Origin: Balneolaceae bacterium
GTDB lineage: Bacteria; Bacteroidota; Rhodothermia; Balneolales; Balneolaceae
Length of the DNA: 64,000 nt
Assembly: GCA_018401935.1 (NCBI GenBank)
Contig: JAGYJQ010000010.1
Coordinates: forward strand, 1 to 64,000
Reading direction: 5' to 3'
The position numbers were made by a program, and so were the translations under genes. Below are positions 36,032-44,554 of this stretch, in pieces. Position 1 is the stretch's first letter; every line of letters begins with the position of its first letter. Under the pieces are notes generated by a model. That model was not told the origin of the DNA. It was given only the letters and a program-made list of their open reading frames with translations, and made no database searches.

Positions 36032-38127
36032 ATCTCAATAAGAGCCCTCATACACCCAAAAAAAAACGGGAACAAAAAGCTTCTAGTCTGGGGGCTATTC
36101 GCTCAAAGAAGCGAACCTTACTTTTTTATGGTATCACAGCGGCTCTACCACTCGTATTTTTTCTTTTGCTAGAAAGTGGACTGCGATGGGGAAATTATAT
36201 GGGTGACTTAGCCTTGTTCTCTGATCCTGGAATCGGTAAAAACGAGTATTATTTGCCCAACCCAAATTTTGCTGCCCGTTACTTTTTCTACACTAAAACC
36301 GTTCCCAGTCCTTCCATAGACGTATTTAAGCAAGAAAAAACGCCCGACATCTACCGCGTTTTTGCCATGGGTGGTTCTTCAGCAGCAGGATATCCCTATG
36401 GCTTCAATGGCACCTATTCTCGTGTGGTTAAAGACATACTGCAAGATCGCATGCCCGATAAACAGGTAGAAGTAGTAAACGTCGGCATTAGTGCCATCAG
36501 CTCGTATACCCTATACGATCAAGTAGCTGAAATACTCCAACAAAAACCCGATGCTATTCTCATTTATGCTGGGCATAATGAATTTTATGGAGCTTTAGGG
36601 GTAGGCTCCAACGAAAATCTAGGAGGCTTTCCATGGTTTGTTCGCGGCTATCTAAAACTCCAGCAATACAAAACTTTTTTACTCCTGCGAAACACCCTTG
36701 TAGCTACGGGAAAATGGACGGCCTCCCTGTTTGGTGCCCAAGAAATTGACCCTAATGCCACCCTTATGGAGCGAATTATCAACTCCCGGTCAATTGCCCT
36801 TGATGGGCCAAAACATCAACTGGCCATGCATCAGTTTGATAGCAACCTAAGTGCAATTTTAGACGCATTTACCCAACAAGGAATACCTGTATGGCTAGGC
36901 AGCTTAGCCAGTAACTACAAAGATCAAGCGCCCTTTGTTGACGTGCCGGATGCCCTCGATGCCCAAGAACAACCCCTACCCTTAGCCTCAACGATCTTCC
37001 AAGAAGGCCAATCCCTTTTGGTTAATGGTGACGCCGATGCTGCGCAAACCCGGTTTGCATACGCAAAGGATCTAGACGGATTAAAATTCAGAGCACCGGA
37101 GTCGATTAACCAAATCATTCGTGAAAAAGCTTCCGCTTACGAACAGGTTCATTACGTCCCTGTCTACGAAACCTTCGTAGAGCATAGCCCAAATGGCATT
37201 ATAGGTGATGAACTCATGCTAGAGCATCTCCATCCCAACGCCAAAGGGTATTTTCTGATGGGTGCAAGCTTTGCCCAAGCCATGCTAGAAAGTGACAGGT
37301 TGAATCACCTCTCTACTCCTTCCACAAACGAAACAACGACATCTGACCCTGGTAGTGACCCACAAACAGGTAACCAAACGGGCAACCAAACGGGCAACCA
37401 AACAGGCTACCAAACAGGTAACCAAACGGGCAACCAAACGGGCAACACCCTCATTGAACAGGACCTATTTCTGCAGGAATTCGAAGCCTATGAAGGGCGC
37501 ATGTACCTAAGCGATTTCGACCACCGAGTGGCCTATCATCGCGTGCGGACCTTAAAACAGGGATTTCCTTTTGTTCTCTCAAACAATGCTCGCCCCTATC
37601 AACAAGGCTATAAACCCTTAGGGCCGGCTGACTCCCTAGCTTTTTTAGCCGTTCATGCTTCCAAAAGTTGGGACGAGGCCAAAGTAGAGCTAGGGGGAAT
37701 GTATGAACGTACCGACCAACCAGAAAAAGCATTCCTAGAATACATGGGGCTTATTAGAAATCAACCCTGGAACGATTCACCCTATGTGTTCGCCGCGCGA
37801 ATTCGATTAAACCAAAACAATTTTGACGCCGCAGAACCTCTACTAGAACAGGCCTATTCCATTCAACCCAAGGATGCCTACACCACCAAAATGCTAGGAG
37901 CTATTATGGTACAAAAAGGCAACTTGCAGCGCGGTATTACCTTACTTTTAGAATCTAGAGCGCTTTCTCCTAGTGATCCTCAGATGCTCTATAATTTATC
38001 TGGAGCCTACGGATTAAATAAGAATTACCAGCAAGCCATGGAGATTGCTGAGGAAGTGATCGCAATAAACCCTAATTTTCCGGGTATACAACAATGGAAG
38101 GCACAACTCCAACGGGCCTTGAATTAA
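35998..38127 (+). CDS. Membrane-anchored SGNH-hydrolase-like protein with C-terminal TPR repeats
   Basis: The 709-residue protein has a Lys-rich N-terminus, one membrane helix (about residues 44-62), then an SGNH-like domain. GGSSAAG (about 124-130) is block I, NVGISA a possible block II, YAGHNEFYG (about 195-203) block III, and EHLHPNAKGY (about 410-419) block V, with Glu in place of the usual Asp. A spacer of seven Gln-Thr-Gly-Asn-type repeats follows (about residues 456-483). At least three TPR units fill the C-terminus. SGNH domains often deacetylate or acetylate surface glycans; the substrate here is unknown. Start ATG 35998 lies inside the adenosyltransferase gene, with no nearer alternative. 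Confidence 0.8.
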   Translation: MSRKPLDSKKIDLNKSPHTPKKKREQKASSLGAIRSKKRTLLFYGITAALPLVFFLLLESGLRWGNYMGDLALFSDPGIGKNEYYLPNPNFAARYFFYTKTVPSPSIDVFKQEKTPDIYRVFAMGGSSAAGYPYGFNGTYSRVVKDILQDRMPDKQVEVVNVGISAISSYTLYDQVAEILQQKPDAILIYAGHNEFYGALGVGSNENLGGFPWFVRGYLKLQQYKTFLLLRNTLVATGKWTASLFGAQEIDPNATLMERIINSRSIALDGPKHQLAMHQFDSNLSAILDAFTQQGIPVWLGSLASNYKDQAPFVDVPDALDAQEQPLPLASTIFQEGQSLLVNGDADAAQTRFAYAKDLDGLKFRAPESINQIIREKASAYEQVHYVPVYETFVEHSPNGIIGDELMLEHLHPNAKGYFLMGASFAQAMLESDRLNHLSTPSTNETTTSDPGSDPQTGNQTGNQTGNQTGYQTGNQTGNQTGNTLIEQDLFLQEFEAYEGRMYLSDFDHRVAYHRVRTLKQGFPFVLSNNARPYQQGYKPLGPADSLAFLAVHASKSWDEAKVELGGMYERTDQPEKAFLEYMGLIRNQPWNDSPYVFAARIRLNQNNFDAAEPLLEQAYSIQPKDAYTTKMLGAIMVQKGNLQRGITLLLESRALSPSDPQMLYNLSGAYGLNKNYQQAMEIAEEVIAINPNFPGIQQWKAQLQRALN
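37363..37446. repeat. In-frame 12-bp repeat encoding (QTGN)7
   Basis: Seven tandem 12-bp units (caaacaggtaac-type, with synonymous third-base changes) encode Gln-Thr-Gly-Asn seven times, once with Tyr for Asn. They form a flexible polar linker between the SGNH-like domain and the TPR region. Such arrays expand and contract easily in frame. Confidence 0.93.
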
Positions 38128-38140
38128 CAAAAAATATGGT

Positions 38141-40462
38141 ATGGCATTAATGATCTCCGTCTCGGGTATACGAGGCATATTTGGTTCTGATTTAACCCCT
38201 GAAAATTTAAGTCGTTTTACTGCGGCCTACGGAAGCTGGTTACAAGGCGGCACGGTGGTCGTTGGACGAGATTCTCGAATTTCAGGGAAACTATGTGAAG
38301 ATATTGTGGTAGCCACGCTTCGAAGCGTTGGATGCAATGTGATCCGTGTGGGTATTGTTCCCACCCCAACAGTTGCTATGGGGGTCCTCAAGCACAAAGC
38401 CCAAGGTGGAATTATCATTTCTGCTAGTCATAACCCGGGAGAGTGGAACGCCCTCAAACTACTAAATAGCAAAAGTGAATTCTTAGATGCCGACCAAGGC
38501 AAAGCCGTAATGGAACTGGCTGATAAGGGATCGTTTTCCTATGTAGATGCCTTTCATTTAGGCGAAGAAATAGAAGATACTACCCTACTAGATTACCATA
38601 TAGATACGATTTTAGCCCTTCCCTTCATTGATGCCGATCGTATTGCAAGCAAAAACTTTAAGGTTGCGGTAGATGCCGTCAATGGAGCTGGCTCCTACGC
38701 AATTCCAGCCTTATTAGAACGACTTGGGGCTAGAGTTTCAGCTATCCACTGTACACCAAATGGTCATTTCCCACACAACCCAGAACCCCTACCCGAGCAC
38801 TTAGGAGAAATTTGTGAATTAGTAAAAACAGAGCAGGCCGACTTAGGTGTAGTTACCGACCCTGATGCCGATCGCCTCGCTTTGGTTGACGACAAAGGTC
38901 GCTTGTTTGGAGAAGAATATACTCAAGCAACAGCGTTCGATTTTATCCTATCAAAAAACCCAGGCCCTTCCGCAACCAACCTATCCTCCTCACGTATTTG
39001 TGACGCAGTTGCCGCCAAGTATGGCCAGGAGTGCCACCGATCGGCTGTTGGCGAAATTAACGTGGTCAAAAAAATGCAAGAAGTGGGTGCGGTTATTGGA
39101 GGAGAGGGTAACGGTGGGGTTATTTTACCTGACCTGCATTATGGACGAGATGCCTTAGTTGGGGTTGCTATCACCCTTCAATTACTCGCCGAACGGGATC
39201 TCAGCGCCTCCGAATATCGGGACAGTTGGCCTAGCTTTCACATGAGTAAAAATAAGATTCAACTAGATCAACTCGGAGCCCAAGCATCCGAAGTGCTGTC
39301 CATGATTCAGGATCATTACGCCGATCTAAAGCCCGACACCACCGATGGGGTCAAAGTAAATTTTGAGGAAGGTTGGGTTCATCTTCGCCCTTCGAATACC
39401 GAACCTATTGTCCGGATTTACGCCGAGGGACCTAGTGTAGAGGCTGCCCATGCTTTTGCCAAACGAATTAAACATCAAATTGCCTCACGTTTTGGGGTTC
39501 TATTGCTGGTTTTATGGGCATTTGTTGGCATGTCATGCACCTCAAAAAATGAGAACATCACGATTCAAGATTCTTACGAAAGCCCACGTGCTCAAACAGC
39601 TCAAACCCTTACCGATGATTCCGAGTCTATGGAGACCACTCTGGATACCCTAACCAGTGGGACTGAGCAACAACAGGATTGGGTATACACCGAGCAGGAT
39701 GTGGCCATTTTCCATGAAGTTATGATGCAATTTAGCCCAAACAAAGACGAGGGAGTTGCCGAGCTCATTCCCAGAATAGGTCGCTTTTTCGAGGGACAAC
39801 CTTATGTTGCGCATGCGCTGGAGGTAACCGATCAAGAACAGCTAATTATTAATTTACGGGAGCTCGATTGTACCACTTACGCCGAACACCTACTGGCATT
39901 ATCCAGAACGCTAAAATCCGAGACTCAAAGCTTTGAACATTACGCAAAAGAATTGGAAGCTATTCGATATAGAGACGGTAAAAGAGGGTCATATACTAGC
40001 CGACTTCACTACTTTAGTGAGTGGATTTATGATAACGCCGCATCTGGTTTGGTTGAAACCCCAGCCGATCAGTTTGGTGCACCATACCCGAATCGTCTTG
40101 GGTTTATGTCCGAGCATCCCGATGCATATAAGCATTTGGCAAGCAATCCAAGCTATGTGGTCCATATTCAACAAATCGAGCAGGAGCTATCCAGTAAACG
40201 CTATGCCTACATTCCTAAGGAGGATTATGCGGCCATGGAATCACAGCTTAACGAGGGAGACATAGTAGGCTTCACCACCGATATTTCAGGGCTAGATGTC
40301 TCACATGTTGGGATTGTTGTTCAGGTTCAAGGGAAATTTCACCTCATGCATGCCTCTCAGACCAACCAGAAAGTAGAGGTTTCCAAAGAACCCTTATCCT
40401 ATTTTTTACGCCCAGCATCCAAACACACCGGCATCATGGTCGCAAGGCCAACCGACGTATAA
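38141..40462 (+). CDS. Phosphoglucosamine mutase-like enzyme fused in frame to a DUF1460 lipoprotein
   Basis: The first ~450 of 773 residues are a complete alpha-D-phosphohexomutase: SGIRGIFG near the N-terminus, catalytic Ser in SASHNPGEWNALK (Ser96), metal loop TDPDADRLALVD, GGEGNGGVILP and the phosphate loop RPSNTEPIVRIYAEG. GlmM makes glucosamine-1-phosphate for cell-wall precursors. The frame then runs without a stop into a basic segment, a hydrophobic core (about residues 452-463) and a lipobox-like V-G-M-S-C (Cys466). From about residue 510 it continues as a DUF1460 domain (LRELDCTTYAEHLLAL, RLHYFSEWIYDN, GLDVSHVGIVV, HASQTNQKVEVS), an amidase-like cysteine-peptidase fold. A cytoplasmic enzyme joined to an exported lipoprotein is odd. 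Confidence 0.85.
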   Translation: MALMISVSGIRGIFGSDLTPENLSRFTAAYGSWLQGGTVVVGRDSRISGKLCEDIVVATLRSVGCNVIRVGIVPTPTVAMGVLKHKAQGGIIISASHNPGEWNALKLLNSKSEFLDADQGKAVMELADKGSFSYVDAFHLGEEIEDTTLLDYHIDTILALPFIDADRIASKNFKVAVDAVNGAGSYAIPALLERLGARVSAIHCTPNGHFPHNPEPLPEHLGEICELVKTEQADLGVVTDPDADRLALVDDKGRLFGEEYTQATAFDFILSKNPGPSATNLSSSRICDAVAAKYGQECHRSAVGEINVVKKMQEVGAVIGGEGNGGVILPDLHYGRDALVGVAITLQLLAERDLSASEYRDSWPSFHMSKNKIQLDQLGAQASEVLSMIQDHYADLKPDTTDGVKVNFEEGWVHLRPSNTEPIVRIYAEGPSVEAAHAFAKRIKHQIASRFGVLLLVLWAFVGMSCTSKNENITIQDSYESPRAQTAQTLTDDSESMETTLDTLTSGTEQQQDWVYTEQDVAIFHEVMMQFSPNKDEGVAELIPRIGRFFEGQPYVAHALEVTDQEQLIINLRELDCTTYAEHLLALSRTLKSETQSFEHYAKELEAIRYRDGKRGSYTSRLHYFSEWIYDNAASGLVETPADQFGAPYPNRLGFMSEHPDAYKHLASNPSYVVHIQQIEQELSSKRYAYIPKEDYAAMESQLNEGDIVGFTTDISGLDVSHVGIVVQVQGKFHLMHASQTNQKVEVSKEPLSYFLRPASKHTGIMVARPTDV

Positions 40463-40476
40463 TCAACCGAACTATT

Positions 40477-40932
40477 ATGTCCACCCCTCTCATAATGAAT
40501 TGGAAAGAAGTAGAAAATCGCGCTATAAAAGGCAATCCAGAGCCCCCAAAACGCATTGAAAAATCCCAGGAACAATGGAAAGCGGCCTTAAGTGACGACG
40601 TGTTTGCCATTACCCGGTTAAAAGGCACCGAGCGACCATGGTCGAGTGAACTGTGCAGCAAATTTGAACCCGGCCTCTACGCTTGTGCTTGCTGCCAAAC
40701 CCAATTATTTGATGCCAGCGAAAAATTCGAAAGCCATTCTGGTTGGCCCTCTTTTACCCAACCAGTTCAAGACAACGTGGTTGGCTACCTTGCCGATTCT
40801 TCCCACGGGATGATGCGCATCGAGATCGTGTGTAACTGCTGTGAAGCCCACCTAGGCCATGTTTTCCCAGATGGCCCCGCACCCACTGGTCTTCGATATT
40901 GTGTGAACGCGTTGAGTTTAGAAAAGGTATAA
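40477..40932 (+). CDS. msrB: Peptide-methionine (R)-S-oxide reductase
   Basis: MsrB repairs methionine-R-sulfoxide in proteins. The 151-residue protein has both zinc CxxC-type pairs (YACACCQTQLF and IVCNCCEAHLGHVFPDG), SHSGWPSFTQP and the catalytic Cys in LRYCVNALSL (near residue 143). No signal peptide is seen, so it is probably cytoplasmic. It starts 14 bases after the fused glmM/DUF1460 gene. A 28-bp tandem repeat begins five bases after its stop. Confidence 0.95.
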   Translation: MSTPLIMNWKEVENRAIKGNPEPPKRIEKSQEQWKAALSDDVFAITRLKGTERPWSSELCSKFEPGLYACACCQTQLFDASEKFESHSGWPSFTQPVQDNVVGYLADSSHGMMRIEIVCNCCEAHLGHVFPDGPAPTGLRYCVNALSLEKV

Positions 40933-40937
40933 AAAAG

Positions 40938-41033
40938 GGCTATCGCTAGTTTGCAAAAGCTCGTTGGCTATCGGTAGTTTGCAAAAGCCCATTGGCTATC
41001 GCTAGTTTGCAAAAGCTCGTTGGCTATCGGTTA
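40938..41033. repeat. 28-bp tandem repeat, about 3.4 copies
   Basis: Copies begin at 40938, 40966, 40994 and 41022, each opening ggctatcg and continuing (c/g)tagtttgcaaaagc. Copies 1 and 3 are nearly identical; copy 2 differs at a few bases. The array lies between the convergent 3' ends of msrB and the SxtJ-like gene. There are no spacers. Confidence 0.92.
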
Positions 41034-41043
41034 TCACTCCTCA

Positions 41044-41433
41044 CTACCAAGGAAATTTCAAATCCTTGGCTTCATAGGTTTTATTGCGAATCTGGTAATT
41101 AGATTGGGATGGAGCCTTAATTTGAAGGGGATCGTTGCCAAAAAGTCTAAACAACAATGCAATTGGGCTAATAAAAAGCCAATACACCGCGCCTAAGACC
41201 ACTGGATTCACCACCAAGCTAAGCACAAAGGCAAGCCGGTACCATAGCCATACAATCCGAATTCCCACACTGGGAAGCGCAATGAACAACCCACCTAAGC
41301 CCATGGCTGTATACTCTAACCACTGGAGTTCAAAAAACCAGGCTATAACCCAAAAGCCCACCACCATAACCAGCTGGGTTTTGGGGGTCATGGGATCATT
41401 CTGTAGCTCTTTTAAACTTTTTTGAATCAACAT
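41044..41433 (-). CDS. SxtJ-like small membrane protein
   Basis: The 129-residue protein has three or four hydrophobic segments (about residues 20-35, 40-55, 65-80 and 80-98) and a polar C-terminal tail of about 30 residues. The topology and the LKELQNDP N-terminus, plus an ISPIALLFRLFGNDPL segment, fit the SxtJ family. These proteins occur next to carbamoyltransferases and DUF5989 proteins in several phyla. Here it is directly downstream of a DUF5989-like gene and a NodU-type carbamoyltransferase on the same strand. The biochemical role is unknown. Confidence 0.75.
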   Translation of the reverse strand: MLIQKSLKELQNDPMTPKTQLVMVVGFWVIAWFFELQWLEYTAMGLGGLFIALPSVGIRIVWLWYRLAFVLSLVVNPVVLGAVYWLFISPIALLFRLFGNDPLQIKAPSQSNYQIRNKTYEAKDLKFPW

Positions 41434-41442
41434 TACCCCATC

Positions 41443-41592
41443 TTAGAATAATGTGTAGATAAATGGAGCAATCGAAGACCCCCCGCCAATAACAATTAAG
41501 GCCCCTAAGAGCAGTAATACAACTATGATGGGAGCCAACCAAATTTTCTTGCGCTCCTTCATAAATCCCCATAAATCTTTCAATAATTCCAT
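41443..41592 (-). CDS. DUF5989-like 49-residue membrane protein
   Basis: Reading the minus strand from ATG 41592 gives 49 residues: MELLKDLWGFMKERKKIW, one long hydrophobic helix (about residues 19-37), then GGGSSIAPFIYTLF. The amphipathic 'L-x-x-L-W-x-F' start, Lys-rich junction, single helix and Ser-rich Pro-Phe-Ile-Tyr-x-Leu-Phe end match DUF5989 proteins. It lies 9 bases upstream of the SxtJ-like gene and 22 bases after the carbamoyltransferase stop. It is short enough to be missed by routine gene calling. Confidence 0.78.
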   Translation of the reverse strand: MELLKDLWGFMKERKKIWLAPIIVVLLLLGALIVIGGGSSIAPFIYTLF

Positions 41593-41614
41593 ACTGCGTT
41601 TATTTTAATATAGG

Positions 41615-43546
41615 TTAATCTTTTTCAAAGGTTCGTTGTTTAATCCACTTGGGCTGCTCAGCCTTAAGTAAAACATACTCATCTAACACTAGAACATCCA
41701 TTTCAGTATCCATAAAACATTCATAAGCGTCTTCAGGTGTACATACAATGGGTTCCCCCCGAACATTAAAGGAGGTATTTATAAGCATTCCAAGGCCTGT
41801 TTTGTCTTTAAATGCCTGCAAAAGATCGACATAATCTGGATTAAATTCCGGGTGCACCGTCTGCACTCGAGCCGAAAAATCAATATGTGTGATCGCCGGC
41901 ACGTCCGAACGTTCGACTCCTAATTTTTCACGCAAACTGAATGAATGGAACCCTTCGGGCAGTTCATACCTATGCTCTTTGGAGACCGGAGAGACCAATA
42001 ACATGTACGGCGAGGGGTATTCTAAACCAAAATATTCTTGAGCATCTTCCCAAAGTACAGAGGGAGCAAAAGGACGAAACGATTCGCGATATTTTATTTT
42101 TAGGTTTAATTTTTTTTGCATGTCACTACGCCGCGGATCAGCAATAATGCTACGTGCGCCTAATGCTCGAGGTCCAAACTCCATGCGCCCCTGAAACCAG
42201 CCAACCACCGCGCCTTGGTTTAAGTGCTCGGCCACTACTTCGAAAAGATCTGGTCGTGGGTATTGGGTATAAACGCCAGCGTATGGCTTTAAGGATTTTC
42301 GAATGGCGTCGGTGCTGAATGAAGGCCCAAGGTAGGCTCCACGCATTTCGTCCATAGTTATCGCAGAAAAACTTGTTGAATCAGATGCTGATGGTTCTCT
42401 AGAAGCATGTATTGATCCAGCAACTTGCGCAGCTTCAGTAACCTGTTTAGGTCTACGTTCTCCATCAAAACTTAGATAATAAGCGGCCAATGCAGCCCCT
42501 AAAGCCCCTCCGGCATCACCTGCAGCGGGTTGAATATAGAGGTCCTTAAACAGGTTTTCTCGGCGTAGTTGACCATTAGCGACACAATTTAGAGCAACTC
42601 CACCCGCCATACATAAATAGTCCGAACCGGTAAGTTCTTGGGCATGACGAGCCATTTTAATCACCACTTCCTCGGTTATTTCTTGTATTGCCAATGCTAA
42701 ATCGGCTTGTTCTGGGCTCAAATCACCTTCATCTTGACGGCGTGGTACTCCAAATAATTGTTCCCACTTGTTATCTGGAACCATACGAAGACCTGTGGTA
42801 TAACTAAAATAGGCTTGATTCAACCATATTGAACCATCGTCATAAATCTGAATCAAGTGACTGCGAATTTTTTGTTTAAACTCCTCTACACGTGCACTTC
42901 CATGAACCCCATAAGGGGCTAAACCCATTAGCTTGTATTCACCAGAATTAACTTTGAAGCCTAAAAAATAAGTGAAAGCCGAATACAAAAGTCCAAGTGA
43001 ATGGGGAAAACTCAATTCTTTAATCAGCGTAATATTGGTCCCAGAACCTTTGCTAATCGATGCCGTTGCCCACTCACCTACTCCATCAATAGTCAATATC
43101 GCAGCCTCTTCAAAGGGCGATGGGTAAAATGCACTCGCAGCGTGCGAGAGATGATGCTCAGGAAATAGTAAGGGTATTTTTTTCACCCCTTCAAATCCCA
43201 TTTCGGTTAACGACTGCCGTATTATTCGCTTAAGGAACATTTTTTCTTTTAACCATACCGGCATCGCTGCTATAAACGAGCGAATTCCACGGGGTGCATA
43301 CGAAAGGTAACTCTCTAAAAGTCTCTCTAGTTTTAAAAAGGGTTTATCGTAAAAAACAATGACATCAACCTGCTGCAAAGAGTAACCCGACTCATCAAGT
43401 ACATATTGTATGGCATTGCTAGGAAAGCCTGCGTCTTGTTTCTTTCGGGTGAAACGCTCTTCTTGGGCGGCGGCTATAATGGTCCCATCCTCCAACAATG
43501 CAGCGGCCGAATCGTGATAAAAGGCAGATATACCCAAAATATTCAT
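41615..43546 (-). CDS. NodU/CmcH-type carbamoyltransferase
   Basis: The 643-residue enzyme should transfer a carbamoyl group from carbamoyl phosphate to a hydroxyl of a sugar or natural product. It has the ASKHA-like N-terminal domain (MNILGISAFYHDSAAALLEDG, EERFTRKKQDAGFP, HHLSHAASAFYPSPFEEAAILTIDGVGEW in order) and a YrdC-like C-terminal part (GRMEFGPRALGARSIIADPR, NTSFNVRGEPIVCTPEDA). A Ser-rich insert near residues 375-425 is unusual. An in-frame extension upstream to 43714 exists, but ATG 43546 gives the exact family N-terminus. DUF5989- and SxtJ-like genes follow on the same strand. Confidence 0.92.
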   Translation of the reverse strand: MNILGISAFYHDSAAALLEDGTIIAAAQEERFTRKKQDAGFPSNAIQYVLDESGYSLQQVDVIVFYDKPFLKLERLLESYLSYAPRGIRSFIAAMPVWLKEKMFLKRIIRQSLTEMGFEGVKKIPLLFPEHHLSHAASAFYPSPFEEAAILTIDGVGEWATASISKGSGTNITLIKELSFPHSLGLLYSAFTYFLGFKVNSGEYKLMGLAPYGVHGSARVEEFKQKIRSHLIQIYDDGSIWLNQAYFSYTTGLRMVPDNKWEQLFGVPRRQDEGDLSPEQADLALAIQEITEEVVIKMARHAQELTGSDYLCMAGGVALNCVANGQLRRENLFKDLYIQPAAGDAGGALGAALAAYYLSFDGERRPKQVTEAAQVAGSIHASREPSASDSTSFSAITMDEMRGAYLGPSFSTDAIRKSLKPYAGVYTQYPRPDLFEVVAEHLNQGAVVGWFQGRMEFGPRALGARSIIADPRRSDMQKKLNLKIKYRESFRPFAPSVLWEDAQEYFGLEYPSPYMLLVSPVSKEHRYELPEGFHSFSLREKLGVERSDVPAITHIDFSARVQTVHPEFNPDYVDLLQAFKDKTGLGMLINTSFNVRGEPIVCTPEDAYECFMDTEMDVLVLDEYVLLKAEQPKWIKQRTFEKD

Positions 43547-43666
43547 GCACCTAAGATAGGATTTCAACCTTAATAAAACATAGTACTCCTGCTTGTTTTT
43601 AACGGACTGCGTTTTTAATCGACAACGGCATTTTGTACTTTTATATAACCTTTTATTTCCTAGACT

Positions 43667-44554
43667 ATGATTATTTCGATGACCGGATTCGGGCGCGGAG
43701 AAGCCAGCGCACATGGGGTGACAGCCATGGTAGAACTCAAGACCTTAAATTCTCGCTACCTTGATGTAAGCGTACGATTACCGCAGCAATTTCAAGACAA
43801 GGAACTGCAGTTTAAAGAAGTGTTGGCTCAACACATCTCCCGTGGAAAACTAAACGTTAGTATTTATTTAGATGACAAAGAATTTCAGCGCCAGGCACCT
43901 GTTGTGGACGCTCAAAAATTGGCTAACTATGTTCAGATTCTTCGAGAAATTCAAACAACCATTGGATTAGAGGGGCCGTTAGAGCTCAATCAACTACTCA
44001 ACTTTAACGATCTGATCACCCAGCCCGAACCGGTACAAAACCCCGAACATGACAAACTTTGTTGGTCCCTCATTCAGCAAGCTAATGCTTCAGCCATTGA
44101 AAAGTTAATGGAAATGAAGCGGCAAGAAGGAGCCCAATTGGAAGCAGATATAAACAGTCGAATAACAGGTATTCAAGAAGCCATTATTCAGATTCAGCAG
44201 ACAACCGATGGCCGTGGTGAAGATCTAAAAAAGAGATTACAGGAACGCATTTCAACCCTCTTAGATGACGATAAAATAGATGCAGATCGGTTAGAAATGG
44301 AGGTAGCTTTGATGGCTGACAAGATGGATATCACCGAAGAAACGGTTCGCTTAGCTGCTCATTTAAAGTTCTTTATGGAGGCCATTCACTCAGAGGACCA
44401 CGCAGGTCGTCGCTTAAACTTCTTGACCCAAGAAATAAATCGAGAGCTCAATACTATCGGATCTAAGGCCAACGACTCCGGCATAGCCCATGAGGTAGTG
44501 AAAGCCAAAGAAATGCTCGAACAAATTAGAGAACAAGTACAAAATATCGAGTAA
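43667..44554 (+). CDS. YicC-family endoribonuclease-like protein
   Basis: The 295-residue protein starts MIISMTGFGRGEA, the family hallmark. It also has VELKTLNSRYLDVSVRLP and the C-terminal half GRRLNFLTQEINRELNTIGSKANDSGIAHEVVKAKEMLEQIREQVQNIE (read in order), which is strongly conserved. E. coli YicC has been linked to RNA cleavage. It is the first gene of a tight plus-strand run with gmk, an omega-like subunit and coaBC, an arrangement common in many bacteria. Its stop shares one base with the gmk start. Confidence 0.93.
   Translation: MIISMTGFGRGEASAHGVTAMVELKTLNSRYLDVSVRLPQQFQDKELQFKEVLAQHISRGKLNVSIYLDDKEFQRQAPVVDAQKLANYVQILREIQTTIGLEGPLELNQLLNFNDLITQPEPVQNPEHDKLCWSLIQQANASAIEKLMEMKRQEGAQLEADINSRITGIQEAIIQIQQTTDGRGEDLKKRLQERISTLLDDDKIDADRLEMEVALMADKMDITEETVRLAAHLKFFMEAIHSEDHAGRRLNFLTQEINRELNTIGSKANDSGIAHEVVKAKEMLEQIREQVQNIE

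Noticed and set aside
39490-39497. TTTTGGGG as a programmed frameshift site
   Set aside because: The run is not a classical X-XXY-YYZ slippery heptamer in the mutase frame, and no shift is needed for the observed fusion; an indel or error is simpler.
43547-43714. 56-residue extension of the carbamoyltransferase
   Set aside because: It is Cys/Lys-rich and unlike the family, and it would overlap the divergent yicC; MNILGISAFYHDSAAAL at 43546 is the family start.
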